Shown here: positions 10,101-19,526 of the stretch, in pieces
Position numbering within the stretch: the stretch's first letter is position 1
Layout of the letters: each line of letters begins with the position of its first letter
From: Nematostella vectensis
Lineage: Eukaryota > Cnidaria > Anthozoa > Actiniaria > Edwardsiidae
Length of the DNA stretch: 64,000 bases
Assembly (NCBI RefSeq): GCF_932526225.1
Contig: NC_064041.1
Span: forward strand, 9,220,813 to 9,284,812
Direction: 5' to 3'
The notes under the pieces: generated by a model
Told to the model about the DNA's origin: nothing
The model's input: only the letters and a program-made list of their open reading frames with translations
The model's database searches: none
Translations under genes and position numbers: made by a program

Positions 10101-11993
10101 GGTTGGTGGTTCATTACCTTCGCAGCTTACTCCGTTTCCTGTATACCCAGGTTTACATGTGCATGCGAAAGAGCCAATTGTGTTTGCACAAGTAGCGTCC
10201 TGGTGACAATTGTAATGTCCAGGATAACACTCATCAACATCTACGAAAGAAGCACAAAAATAGCTTTAATGATGTTCTATATATTCTATAATCTCTGAAT
10301 AAGGCTTTTACCTGTTTCACATGCGGAACCGATGTATCCCTGTGGACACTCACATCTGTATCTTGGATTCCCCTTTAACTCAACGCAGGTCATGTTGGCC
10401 GAGGGACAAGGATTTGGAACGCAAACCTCCTAAGAAAAAGAAAAAAAACCACAGCATTTCTACTAGCCTTAGCCTAGCTATCGTATAAATGTGGTGACTC
10501 CAGAATAAACTTCGTAGACTTAGCATAGATGCAGCGTCAACGGTGGGGCGTTTTAATATACAGATAATCAATTAATCAAATTTAAGCAGATCGTAAACTG
10601 TGCCTTTATTAGGACGGTTTGCAATGAAGCGCCTACCCTATTCAGACTGGGCTATTTTGAGCTGTCTGTAACTAGGGGGTGGGGGCTAACAGGGCCCCCT
10701 CCGTTTTTCGTGAACTGCTTAGGCTATGACCATCAAACTTACAGACAATAATCGCCACCGTGCAAGGAATCGCAACGCCTTATTTTGGGTGTGGTCGAAT
10801 CAATTATGACGTAAAAATGAGGTAACAAATCGGTGTTTAGATATTCTTTCAAATTTTGCCTAAATTATAAAATATCGGTTTGAAATCATTTTGCATCATT
10901 CAGATATGTCAAAATCAACCTTTTAACGGTTTTAAAATGCAAAAAAGCCATGAAAACATTTGTTGTCATTTTTTGGTAAGAATTTCCGGGTCCGCCATCT
11001 TGGATCCTTATGATTTTTGCGAAATAAAAAACTCTTGAATTATTACAGAAAAAACGATTTGCATGCATGTATTACTGCTCATAGTAATGATAGATGCACA
11101 ACATTAGCTTTTAAAGTGTCATCTTGTAAATCTTGTGACATTTTTTACAACAGCTTTGAAAGTGCTAAATTTATCCACCCCTCCCCCCAGATATCCGAAG
11201 TAAAAACATTTTAGCGCTGTTGTGAAACTTGTCACTTATTTAAATTTGGAAATCAAAAAGAGGCATTTAAATGTGAGAAACAGGACCAAAATATGAAAAA
11301 TTCACTACTTTTTAGTTTTTGAAAAACTGTGTGAATAAAAGGTTGCCATGGTAACATGGAGCGTCTCCTAAGCATGTCAATGGCATCAAAAAACGTCCGC
11401 AGATAGTTTTTAGGAAAAGTCACCAAGTTTTAGCTACTTAGCTTCTATGGTTCAGAAGTTATAGAAATTTTCCCGGAGGGGGGCTTAAAGAGACCCCCCC
11501 CCCCCCCCAAAGTCTGAATAAGGTTAAAAATGAAGTTGTAGGTAAAGGGTTAAAAAAAGTATGGTATTGCTTATCTAGTGCCAGCGTTTGCCTCAAATGA
11601 ATTTGTATCAAAGGGCCAATTAAATACTTTGCTTAAATGGGTAAATGCTTCGCTCCCCCAGAAAATTACGGTAAACATTCCAGAGCTTATAAGTTTCTGT
11701 AACAACCACTTTACATCAAGCGCGCATGAGGTTGTTTGGACATACATTGGGGCCGTAGTAGTCGATTCCTGGGAGCTTCAGCAGGTCTTTAGGGAAGGAT
11801 CCAGCTTTGGCGGACAGCAGTTCACAGCTCCCGAGATTCGCGCCTTTCTTATAGTTCACAGCACGACATGCTTGGTTCACATAGCACTTTACTTGACAGT
11901 TCCAGACTGATATATCAGTTATATTCTGAAGGGTGTGGTTAAAGAGGGCGTGGTCCTCTAGCGGAGAAGGAAAATGCATGTTGCGGCAGGGAT
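6840..11993 (-). CDS. Gene A: secreted PAN-EGF-WSC-like protein, copy 1 (multi-exon, partly broken)
   Basis: Minus-strand gene whose visible exons are PAN/apple 11746-11993, EGF1 10312-10429, EGF2 10118-10240, EGF3 8651-8776, micro-exon 8194-8211, degenerate EGF4 near 7625-7755, EGF5 7420-7542, partial EGF6 near 7262-7340 and terminal WSC-like 6840-7105 with TAA at 6840-6842. Exon ends fit AG acceptors and GT donors. EGF exons start and end in phase 1, so they can be added or skipped without a frame change. The likely product is an extracellular adhesion, matrix or lectin-like protein, inferred from the domains. No signal-peptide exon was found upstream. EGF4 carries an in-frame stop here but not in genes B and C, so this copy is intact only if EGF4 is skipped. 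Confidence 0.7.
7420..7542 (-). CDS. Gene A EGF5 exon (calcium-binding type)
   Basis: Encodes [18 protein letters not shown] then [18 protein letters not shown], a six-cysteine EGF with the D-I-D-E calcium motif and N-glycosylation motif NAT. Acceptor tttcag, donor CAG|GTAAAG. Confidence 0.78.
7625..7755 (-). pseudogene. Gene A EGF4 exon remnant with in-frame stop
   Basis: Encodes [17 protein letters not shown] and CKVGFAG, then reads into a TGA where genes B and C read AGDGVQNC. The 5' part lacks a clean DIDEC start, and its upstream acceptor is out of phase with the preceding exon. Probably a dead or skipped exon. Confidence 0.6.
7928..8155. mobile_element. GCAAAATGTAAT-subrepeat MITE, short form (unit 1)
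   Basis: Several (a/c)gcgaaatgtaat phrases on the left and inverted phrases (ttacattatgag, gcgttccttacttaaatt) on the right, around a tttagtcaataga centre. Equivalent copies: 28553-28755 and 46965-47180. Intronic. Confidence 0.5.
8194..8211 (-). CDS. Gene A 18-nt micro-exon (collapsed EGF exon)
   Basis: On the minus strand an acceptor (ctaag) is followed by 18 bases coding DIDECA in phase 1-1, then a GTAACG donor. It looks like an EGF exon that lost its middle but kept both splice sites. It is kept unchanged at 28802-28819 and 47229-47246. Use in mRNA is not provable here. Confidence 0.4.
8651..8776 (-). CDS. Gene A EGF3 exon (calcium-binding type)
   Basis: Encodes [19 protein letters not shown] followed by [18 protein letters not shown], a complete cbEGF. 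Acceptor ttttttag, donor CAG|GTAATG, phase 1-1. Confidence 0.82.
9691..10073. mobile_element. GCAAAATGTAAT-subrepeat MITE, long form (unit 1)
   Basis: Begins tgcaaaatgtaatctta and ends taaattacattttgcg, with inverted subterminal repeats. The centre tctattgactga...aaaagtaaactagcttactttt...agtcaataga is a long palindrome. No coding content. Equivalent copies are at 30298-30680 and 48725-49108, so insertion predates the segmental duplications. Confidence 0.62.
10118..10240 (-). CDS. Gene A EGF2 exon (calcium-binding type)
   Basis: Encodes [18 protein letters not shown], then [18 protein letters not shown]. Acceptor tttcgtag, donor GAAG|GTAATG, phase 1-1. Confidence 0.82.
10312..10429 (-). CDS. 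Gene A EGF1 exon
   Basis: Encodes [38 protein letters not shown]: an EGF without the calcium motif, with an NMT glycosylation site. Phase 0 entry fits the PAN exon end and phase 1 exit fits EGF2. Acceptor tttttcttag. Confidence 0.82.
11746..11993 (-). CDS. Gene A PAN/apple exon
   Basis: Encodes [46 protein letters not shown] and YYGPN, the Cys spacing of a PAN/apple module (protein or glycan binding). The AAT|GTATGT donor gives phase 0, which fits EGF1. The entry acceptor is tttttcag at 11994-11995. The upstream (N-terminal) exon is not visible. Confidence 0.75.
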
Positions 11994-11999
11994 CTGAAA

Positions 12000-13609
12000 A
12001 AGGATTGACAAATTGAGTACAAGCAATAAGCTATTCCTATTTTATTCCCACCGCAAGACTCTATTCTAAAGGTGCTTCCCTCCATCTCTTTTAAGCCCCT
12101 TTGTAAGCCAGAATATTCCTCTCTGTTTATTAAGCCCCTTTTCCCCTTAGAAGCACAACAAAATAAGCGTAACACTTTCCTAGTTAAAATGTAAAAAAGA
12201 ATACCAAAAGTTATTAATAATGTAGCGAGAAATTTAAACCATCTAAAACTAGTAGTTTATAGCATCTGATATTTTTGAAGGTCCCCAAACTTCCAGATCC
12301 AAAAAACAGGGAAACGGAGAATTAAAATAAACTATCTATCTTATACGCTCCCCTTTCGAGTTAAAAAAAAAATAGAACACAGAGGCCTATGAGGGTATTT
12401 AGCTGAACGTCATGTTCGCAAGTTTCGCATTTAATCTACTCTTCTAGTGCCCTCTGGGAATTTGCAAAGAAAAACATAGAGAACAGAACGTTTACTTTAC
12501 ATTGAAAAGCCTAAAGTCACCATCACTAGTTATGATAATCGGATGACGAAAGTATTTCTAAAGGATTCGTTTCCTTTCTTCGTCTAGAAAAGGTTTGGCA
12601 AAAATTTTTCATAAAAGTTCCTTTACGCGTTGCTTTGTTTCCCTAGTGGTGTATTCGATAATAAACCACTCTTCTAGTGCCCTCTGGGAATTTAAAAGCA
12701 AGACGTTCAGGGCAGAACGTCCACTTTAAATTGAAAAGCCTATAGTCACCATTTAATATAGTCCTTATCTAATTATTGATAATTTGGTAATTTTCTAAAG
12801 GATTTCCTTTAGAAAATTTTTTATTTCCTTTTTGTTTCCTTATTTTTCGTCTACAAAAGGTTTGGCGTGGTTACCTTGAGTGTGGCACATTCTTGCCACG
12901 AGACCAAGAAGGAGAATCGATATTGGTAAAGTCATAGCATTTCTTCTTTGACTTATCTGTGATAGCTTCAATATTCAAACTTCAATATTGATACACTAAG
13001 CAAACTTGTGTCGCTAAACAATAATTACATATGTGGCTGTTATCAATAATTAATCAGTTGTACAAAGAGGGGTTGTACACAGACAGTGCAATGCAATCAC
13101 AAAATGGCGCAAAAGGGTTATATTTTGTATGATAATAGATTGGTAAAGTCATATCACTTCTTCTTAGACTTTATCTGTGATAGCTTCTTCCTGACCTCAA
13201 TATTATTGTGTATAACTCTTTTATCAATAATTAATCGCTTATTCTAAACATTAACCATAGCTTGAGATGGCTTGAAAGAAATTTATCTTGCTTTATTCTG
13301 TTCTAATCATATCCAGATATCAGACAAAATAAATCAATATTTAATCAGACTGAAGTTGTCAGACGGAAGTTAACTGGTAACAATGCGCCTTTAAGTCTTT
13401 CAGAATACTTATTACTTTATGGAGCACGGCAGAATGTGCTCCTATTTAACGCGCGATTGATATTATTACGAAAATCACGGACAAACCAGACGAAATGTTC
13501 GTGTATTGAATATTATTTTTAATTTGTTTACCCAATATATCTGTAATAAAGCCAATTTCTTGAAGCTGTTGTCATAGATTGATCTTGTTCCGTTTTAGCC
13601 GTGATTAGA
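12000..13609. other. AT-rich non-coding region with tandem 240-bp repeat
   Basis: No gene seen. Two copies of a repeat starting near 12439 and 12669 (cttctagtgccctctggga ... cgtctagaaaaggtttggc) make a short array. The rest matches 51096-52690 closely. ORFs here are short and not shared between copies. Confidence 0.6.
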
Positions 13610-13924
13610 TAGATAAATACTTTATTAACGTGAAATTATACGTAGCTACAAGCTAGTTTTCAGATAATTCACGAACATAAAATATATAAAAATAGATAAA
13701 AGATAAATATGTAAATATATAAGTATAAAATTCTATGTACAGTTTCTATGGTGTAAAATTTTGGGAATTAACTATTTACATTATTACGAATGTCAAAGGT
13801 ATAAAAATATCGGCCATAAAGTGCAAGAAAGATCTAGTTCATCTATACTGCGCTTGGATGCGCGGTACCCTTGTATTTTTCTAAGTCCGTTTGGAATAGC
13901 ATTCCAAAGCCGGGGGGCCAGATA
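13610..13924 (-). pseudogene. LINE 3' end: RT C-terminus and tail (left flank of P1)
   Basis: The minus frame from about 13918 encodes APRLWNAIPNGLRKIQGYR and ends in a stop near 13800. This continues the RYLSS block found on the right flank of P1 (LINE RT C-termini often read SFRYLGxxLWNSLP). Near 13610 the minus-strand end carries a (TATC)n tail typical of LINE 3' ends. CAGATA at 13919-13924 is the left target duplication of P1. Confidence 0.72.
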
Positions 13925-14278
13925 AGTAGTAAGGGGTGTGCCACACCTAGCTTAAAGGATTTCCGGTGTCAAGTATCGGTATGTGTGGGCTGGGACCTAG
14001 GGGGGGGGGGGGGGGGGAGGAATGCGTGCGTATCAATGATCGGTATATGGGGTGCCCTGGTGTCTAGGGGAGGAAAGGAATGCATTGGTGGCAAATTTCT
14101 TGTTACGCTCAGGGTTCCGCTAAACGGGCCGCGTTGACGTAGTGCTGTGTGTTTATCATCCAGGGGGTAGTATAAGGTCATAGCGGCATCGTTGTATGAT
14201 GCGTTGACAGGAATAAAAAAAAGGTGCTTTTTCACTGGTTAACGGTGTTGTCATATCTCTGTAATACGGTTGGATGGT
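13925..14278. repeat. Left TIR of Polinton P1
   Basis: The inverse of 20159-20491. Compared with P2 it lost about 45 bp near 13940 between gtg direct repeats. Like P2 it has an extra 46-bp segment (14201-14246, cgttgacagg...ggttaacg) that right TIRs lack. Confidence 0.88.
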
Positions 14279-14296
14279 TTAGCTAATAAAATAGCC

Positions 14297-14533
14297 ATGC
14301 CAAGGGCTGGTGCTCCCAGTTGTTGTCCCAGTGCAGCGGTTGTAGTGGTAATGTACAAGCATTTTATCGTGAGTTTACTGAGTGGTGTTTTTGGCGGTCT
14401 CGGTCTTTGTTTCGGTCTACGTGTAGGTGCCTATGTAATTTGGCGGTCCCTTGTAGTACCCCTTCGCACGTTTCTCCGTGATCGGCACAGTAAAGAGGCT
14501 GAACGGACCGCAGGAGGTCAATGCCAAGAGTAG
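14297..14533 (+). CDS. Small Polinton membrane protein (P1)
   Basis: 78 codons from ATG at 14297, conserved almost fully in P2 (53433-53669). After a short Cys/Pro/Ala N-terminus there is one long hydrophobic segment (FIVSLLSGVFGGLGLCFGL then VGAYVIWRSLVVPL), followed by a charged tail (LRDRHSKEAERTAGG). It lies directly inside the left TIR and is read away from it. I do not recognise the family. The opposite strand is also open (14364-14891), but the hydrophobic pattern and position favour this strand weakly. Confidence 0.38.
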   Translation: MPRAGAPSCCPSAAVVVVMYKHFIVSLLSGVFGGLGLCFGLRVGAYVIWRSLVVPLRTFLRDRHSKEAERTAGGQCQE

Positions 14534-15271
14534 TGAAACTATAGCGGGTCCTGAGTGGACGTTTGTGGCTAGTCCTGAGGGTAAAAAAACTGCTATCGAG
14601 AAAGTGACTGTTGTGCTGGTTCTGGACGGGTTCCAAATTGGGCAGGGGTTTTAAACAAAGAAGATGGGTTTTTGTCACCACCACCAAGAGGTCCTTGGTC
14701 AGCATTTTATTCTCCCTATCAGGATGCACGATCTCAGACCGTGGCAGCGTCGTAGTGTGACAAACGTGGAGAGACACGTCCATCGGCTGGCTTTTCAGGA
14801 TCGAGCCCCGAGGGCTATCAAACACGAGAGGTTGAAGGCTGTGGTTTCTGCGTGGTAAAAGTTTTACGGGCAAGGCGGGATCGTCAGACACAAGTGTGGG
14901 GTGTACGAAAGACGTCTACTAGGCGCTCTTGGCATACCCTGTCTAAACCTCGAAAAGTACTACGCTACTACCGGTCCCTGGATTCAGGGGGTCAATTTAG
15001 CGCAGAGATTGTTGAAGCGGATTGTGGTCGCCACGCTAAGCATTTAGTCGATCCCCATTGCCCACGGGTCGAGGCGTTTACTTTTATGCGCTGGGTGTGC
15101 GACAAGAGTAAAGAACTAAAGGCCCAACGGCTGTGCGCCGCGTTGTTTAAAATTGACTCTTGTCTGGACAGTATCGTGATTTCCGAGGTTTGGAAGCGTG
15201 ACAGTGGTTGTAAAAAAAGACTGTTAATAAAAAGGGAAATAAAAACAGACAATGAAGAGTGTGGTTTGTGA
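14480..15271 (+). pseudogene. Polinton rightward nuclease-fold-like protein (P1), broken
   Basis: Three frame pieces. First EKVTVVLVLDGFQIGQGF, ended by TAA. Then, in the same frame, KKMGFCHHHQEVLGQHF... to a TAA at VVSAW. Then, in another frame, DCGRHAKHLVDPHCPRVEA and FMRWVCDKSKEL. The scheme of V-x-DGFxIG, NLE and a C-terminal C-x2-H..C-P..RW cluster recalls an uncharacterised protein family I know from Polinton-like and insect element contexts. A nuclease (RNase H-like) fold is a guess. AATAAA signals follow at about 15230-15243. The first stop and the frameshift are shared with P2; the second stop is private to P1. Confidence 0.5.
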
Positions 15272-15287
15272 TTGTTTTATTGCGTTT

Positions 15288-15858
15288 CTAAAAAGTAGTC
15301 CATTCTCTGGGGGTTGAGGTTAACTGTTTCAGGGTCTTAAGTCGACGTGGGTTTGGTCGTCGTGGCGGGTAGTTTGGTAATGTGGGTACCGTTCGTGATC
15401 GAGGGGTTTCCTGCGGTGGAGGGAGTTGTTTTCTCTTAGTAGGTAGTGGGATCTTTGACGGTGAGTGTGATGGTGGAGTGGGCAGCGATTGTGGTCGGGG
15501 GGTCTCGTGAGGTGGTGTAGGTGCGCTAACAAGAGTGTTGATGATCTCCCCCTCGACAATGCTGCTGACGGTGGGGCTTCCTGATATTGTTTGCTCTGCC
15601 AATGTTAAAAACTCTCGGTGGAGTCGTTGGTATTCCCGTAGCCTGATATCCTGTGGGAGGGGGGGGGGGGGGGTCATCCAGGGTGGCTGACATCTTTTTG
15701 GCGAGTTGTGACATGGTTCCGTATTGTGGTGGTGACTCTATACGATTTTTTACTTTTAGACTGTCCAAGATAGGGGTGATGTCTTCGGGAATCAGTACAC
15801 ATCGCCGTGCTTTGTTGTAGTATTCATCGCTTGACTGGCTTTGCCTCCGCGCTGGTAT
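15288..15858 (-). pseudogene. Polinton proline-rich PX-like protein (P1), start lost and frameshifted
   Basis: Homologue of the 187-codon frame at 54426-54989. The start codon is ATA here, and a G/C homopolymer at 15658-15673 shifts the frame after KKMSAT. Remaining pieces: ESPPQYGTMSQLAKKMSAT, LREYQRLHREFLTLAEQ and the Pro/Arg-rich tail ending LTSTPREWTTF. Confidence 0.55.
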
Positions 15859-16337
15859 GGTAGGACCTTTGGAATGGTGCTAGCTCTCGTGGGGATGATG
15901 CTTTTATACGCGTCCCCTCCCAACCACCAATTGTTTTTGATTTTTGATATGAGTTTTTGCAGGACAGGGGCCGCTGTTGAGCTTCCCAGGGCACCGATAA
16001 GAAGGGGGATTGCCCAACCACCACGCTGGTTCATAATCCTTTTCCGGGTGGCGGTTCCTAGAGAACGGTTGGCAATGTTTCCTAACCGGGCACGATGCGG
16101 CCTGAGTTTTTTGTAGTAGTAAGGCGAGAGCACAACATTTTCCTCAACAATATTGCGTGCGATCTCGTTTACGCTGTTCACTTGTTCAGTGGTGGCGCCG
16201 GCCAAGAGGTGGCGTCTGAGCGGCGGTTTTGCGGTACGTACTATCTCGAGAAAAGGTGCGTTTCTAATTAAGCGGTCCTTGCAGCGGCGCGGACGCCTCC
16301 CGCTTTTACGGTTTCCTCTTTTCCCAGTAACCGGCAT
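15792..16337 (-). CDS. Basic pX/protein VI-like virion protein (P1), intact
   Basis: 181 codons from ATG at 16335-16337. The N-terminus is very basic (MPVTGKRGNRKSGRRPRR), with further Arg clusters (KLRPHRARLGN). A QRGGWAIPLLIGALGSS segment near residue 105 is hydrophobic and Gly-rich, then KLISKIKNNWWLGG. Basic region plus RGG(W/F)xxPLL-Gly helix is the layout of adenovirus core protein X / protein VI and of matching Polinton proteins (DNA condensation or membrane lysis), so the role is inferred. The end overlaps the next gene's start by 67 bases. The P2 copy has lost its ATG and has a stop, so this is the better copy. Confidence 0.6.
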   Translation of the reverse strand: MPVTGKRGNRKSGRRPRRCKDRLIRNAPFLEIVRTAKPPLRRHLLAGATTEQVNSVNEIARNIVEENVVLSPYYYKKLRPHRARLGNIANRSLGTATRKRIMNQRGGWAIPLLIGALGSSTAAPVLQKLISKIKNNWWLGGDAYKSIIPTRASTIPKVLPYQRGGKASQAMNTTTKHGDVY

Positions 16338-16481
16338 GGTGTGAATGAGGGTTGTGGCTAGCCAGCGGCGCGTTTTATATCATTTACCGCCTAATAAGTT
16401 CCCGAGCATGGGTAGGTGGTATTTTTATAGCATTCTGTCCTTTTATTATCTAATCCATGGGGGTTGTGGAAGGTGAGGCCG

Positions 16482-16800
16482 CTACGTTGCTGCCGTAGCC
16501 TCGCCACAGGCAGGTACAGTCGACAACGTGGGTTCTTTTTCATGGCTCTTTTCAATTCCCCCGACCCCTTCTGGGAGGCGCTCGGTGGCGTCCACATTTT
16601 TGTGGGCGGTCCATAGTTGCGAGTGCCCTGTGTCTTTCATACTTTTTAAAGATCCCCCGTTTGGAGTCAGGTGGTGCGACGGCGGGTGGTGCATTTGGTC
16701 ACCACCTCCCCATCAAGGTGTTCGGTGACGCATACACGGGACAAACGGCGGTACTTGCGTCGGGGTCTTCCTCTGCTACCATTGTTACGTAGTGGGGTGT
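16482..16800 (-). pseudogene. Remnant of unknown Polinton protein (P1)
   Basis: Matches the C-terminal half of the P2 gene at 55612-56239 (TAHKNVDATERLPEGVGG, KSHEK). The N-terminal half is deleted. Function unknown. Confidence 0.45.
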
Positions 16801-17005
16801 AAGTTAAGACCTTCCGTCTTCCACTGGTACGTAGACGTAACAACACTGGTCGCTAGGAAGTACGTGGGAGCGGTTTTTTATGAAAGTCGAAGAAAGCATC
16901 CATGACAAAACCTACCCTATTGTGGAATGCCTGGGCAGCAAGGTTACGGCAGCCTAACTGATCTCGTGGGTTGTTAAAGACTACATCCATGATAGACCGC
17001 AAGGA
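16801..17005 (-). pseudogene. Packaging ATPase remnant (P1)
   Basis: Only about the last 60 codons (NNPRDQLGCRNLAAQAF, YVYVPVEDV-like) and the first few codons (near 16985-17005) remain, joined directly. Both Walker motifs are gone compared with 56472-57159. Confidence 0.6.
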
Positions 17006-17104
17006 ATGGTTTAGACACGCAGTGTTTAAGGTTGCTTAACTCTCTTTCTGCTAATGCTTACAAATTTTTTCTTGCAACTTATTATCCTAGGCATAAACAT
17101 TTGA

Positions 17105-17535
17105 TTACGTCTTTTTGTTTTTTAGCACACTGTTGCCAAGTGTAGCGGATGTAGTTTGTCCCCACTCTATGGTCGTAGGGCTTGTGCGCATCTGTGAATT
17201 GGGTGACTCCCCCTTGAGCGGTGATAGAGGTAAAACAGACAATGGCGCCCGCAAGTCTCTGATGTTAGGGCTTGGACGCGACGATTGTTCTTCACGATAA
17301 TATTGTGCTTGAGACAAAATTGTTGGATACCACCCCAATAAGTGCGGGGGTTAAAAGCAAAACTGTCGAAAAACTCAAGATGGTCAGGAGTCTCGTAGAC
17401 ACCCGCCAGCCAATGCATACCAGGTTTATTGCTAGGGTCGGTGTTAACGATGTAGGCCGTGTCCCCAACGCTTTTTCTTTTTTGCTTGCCCAGCTTGTCA
17501 CTGGGCAGTACCCCTCCAAACACAGCCGCCAATTT
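17105..17535 (-). CDS. PRO: Adenain-like cysteine protease (P1), C-terminally altered
   Basis: A Ulp1/adenain-type maturation protease. Visible: AYIVNTDPSNKPGMHWLAG with the catalytic His, EFFDSFAFNPRTYWGG with the acidic residue, and SETCGRHCLFYLYHRSRG with the catalytic Cys. The N-terminus has been fused by a deletion to MCP sequence near 17535, removing the ATG and about ten codons seen in P2. About 69 bp coding part of the tail are also missing after HRSRG. In viruses of this group the enzyme cleaves capsid precursors. Confidence 0.72.
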
Positions 17536-18239
17536 TGTTTAAAAACAAGTCGAACTTTTGGAAGGTGTTCGACCCTATAGAGATAACCAGCGGCTGGATC
17601 GTGGTGCTCACGATCAGGTATTCGGCTGTGTACCCCGCGTTGAGTGCTGTCTAGATTTCAAGGCCGTTAGACACGGCTGTGTCGACGTGGTAGAAATTGA
17701 GGGCCAGGTCAAGTGTCTTTATTTTCTCGTCTTGGGCAGTTGACATCAGTGCGAATTTAGGCCCGCTTAGGAAGAATTCCAATTTGAGCTCTACATCAGG
17801 TATCAAATACCGGTCGCTGGAGAACAGGTCAGAGTGCACATTTCCAACAATACCCACGCCTTTGGTTGCACGTGCGGCGTTAGTTAGCGCTCCCCATTTT
17901 TTCAGTCCCTGGTTATCAGCTGGGTATTCATGTTCACCTGTTTGAAAAGGCTCCCAACGGGGTAGTTGACCAGACCGACTGATTGGTTGTTATCTATGTT
18001 GCTGTCGTCAGCCTTGGTGATTTTGACCATCATGGAAAGGAACGTCTTTTTCAGGTCGATGTAATTGGATGATGCCGGAATAATGAACGTGTATTTGTCA
18101 TCTTCCTGGGTTTTTGGGGGTACTTCAGGTATTTCCTATTGGCGGCTGTGACGTCGGTATCGGGTAAAGAAAATAAGTCTAATTCTCTGCCATAACCTAT
18201 TTTGGAGGTTTTGTAAACAGTGGCTTCGGAGACGGCCAT
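17536..18239 (-). pseudogene. MCP: Major capsid protein (double jelly-roll), truncated (P1)
   Basis: Starts with the ATG at 18237-18239 (MAVSEATVYKTSKIGYG, then ELDLFSLPDTDVTAAN). The end at 17536 is a deletion joined into the protease gene, with loss of about the C-terminal third. A further deletion of about 150 bp lies near 17925, and there are frameshifts. Open piece 17651-17857 has NVHSDLFSSDRYLIPDVE and KFALMSTAQDEK, typical of Polinton/adintovirus capsid proteins. Confidence 0.68.
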
Positions 18240-18307
18240 GCTGCGGAGCTCCTGACAGTGTATGGTATTGATGTTGAATGGTGCCTGCCGGTTATAGCGG
18301 TGGCTTT

Positions 18308-18851
18308 TTATCCCTTCCTACTTTTCTTTGTAGTAGACGGCTCAGTGGTTCCTGGTCTTTTGCGTGAGGGAGTGGGAGGTTGAATGCGGATAAGTGAGGG
18401 CTGGTAGGCAGTGCTCAAAGTATTGCCAATCCCCCTTGGGGCACTCCTGCCACCTCCACCACCGCGCTGCGCTGGCATAGGTATCCCTAGGAATGGGGGT
18501 AAACCATTAAGCGCCAATGACCATTGAACCCCACGGCCACCCTGGGTCACAGGAGCAAAAAAAGACCCCGCGGCCACTTTGGGTGAGTTGAGAGCCACGG
18601 AATCTTCCCCTTCCTCCTTGTGTTACGGGCGCTCCCCGAAATCTTTCCTTTCCTTTCTGAGCTGGCCCTCCCTGAGCCATGTCTTCACGTAACTCCTTGG
18701 CTATATTCTCTTGCAACCCCATAGCGACTTGCTTTAACCAGTTGGGTGCCTTCACCATCTCAGGTGTTGGGGGACATGTCGTGTGCCCGGGTATGTACGT
18801 AGTAATGAGGTGCGAGGGCTCAGGGGACCAACTTTTAAATAATACAGTCAC
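18308..18851 (-). pseudogene. Gly/Arg-rich repeat protein (P1), frameshifted
   Basis: The N-terminal part has PPTPEMVKAPNWLKQVAMG and a helix with ENIAKELREDMAQGG, then tandem GGRGRFRG / SQLTQSGRG repeats. A run of A bases near 18560 shifts the frame relative to P2, and the protein continues as GIPMPAQRGGGGG. Located between the penton-like and major capsid genes. Unknown role; RNA/DNA or capsid-binding is a guess from RGG composition. Confidence 0.5.
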
Positions 18852-19468
18852 TTCTTTTGGGGCCTGATATGCAAGGCAACTTTTACAGCGCCCGATTGGA
18901 ACTTGATGATGTTTCCACTATCGTCGGCAATTTGAATTCTAAAAGTGTCGAGAAAAGAGAACCGTATTTTGAAATAGAAGGGGTTGAGGAAGTTTTCTTC
19001 GTGCATGTCACCATCGTCGCCTTTTTGTGAAGACCCGCATCAAGTTGCCAGAGTTGTCACCCCCGGGTACAACGCCCCCTGTTGTGTGCCCCGAGTATGA
19101 ATAGTAGTCTTGGAACGCCGTAATTGGCCTAGCTGTGGCGGATACCCTGCCCTTTCGTTATTGTATGTATTTATGTTCTGTTTCTCATGTATAACGTATT
19201 ATGTATGTGTATTTTTTTTTTCTCCGTGGGCAAAGTCAATAAATTAAATTAAAATTAACGGTTTTCCTTTTGGGCCGGGGGCATTCTCAATCGAGACAAA
19301 CGAGGAAGAACGGCGCATTGGGACCCATTCCATATAGTCGTAGACAGCATACTCCTGGTTTGCTTCTTCTGATGACCCGTACCATGGTGGCATGCCAAAC
19401 GTTGGAATACCATCAGGACTCGGTAATAGTTCTAGTAACTCTTGTAATGAAGGCTCATCGATATCCAT
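18848..19468 (-). pseudogene. polB start fused to penton-like minor capsid gene, with insertion (P1)
   Basis: The ATG at 19468 begins the first 20 codons of polB (MDIDEPSLQELLELLPSPDG). These run directly in frame into GIPTFGMPPWYGSSEEANQ of the minor capsid gene, a deletion junction with an ACC microhomology near 19409. A 139-bp insert (19118-19256) interrupts the frame after APGPKGKP. The rest, with DTFRIQISDDSGNIIKFQSG and the LHIRP end, reads to a stop at 18848. Confidence 0.65.
19118..19256 (+). mobile_element. Short retroelement 3'-end insertion in P1
   Basis: 139 bp absent from P2, ending aataaattaaattaaaatt and flanked by AACG on both sides (19114-19117 and 19257-19260). Starts ccgtaattggcctagctg. 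It resembles a 5'-truncated non-LTR or SINE tail. Confidence 0.55.
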
Positions 19469-19514
19469 TATCGCTAATAGTGTGAAATAAAAAAATATAT
19501 ATATACCGTACCCC

Positions 19515-19526
19515 CTTTTATAAAAG
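19515..19526 (-). promoter_or_regulatory. Palindromic TATA box of P1
   Basis: CTTTTATAAAAG, same as 1043-1054 in P0, about 50 bp ahead of the fused polB start. Confidence 0.42.

Noticed and set aside
14364-14891. 175-codon minus frame, repeated at 53500-53919
   Set aside because: The start differs between copies, and the opposite strand carries the motif-bearing rightward genes with AATAAA signals. Judged an antisense shadow, though not fully excluded.
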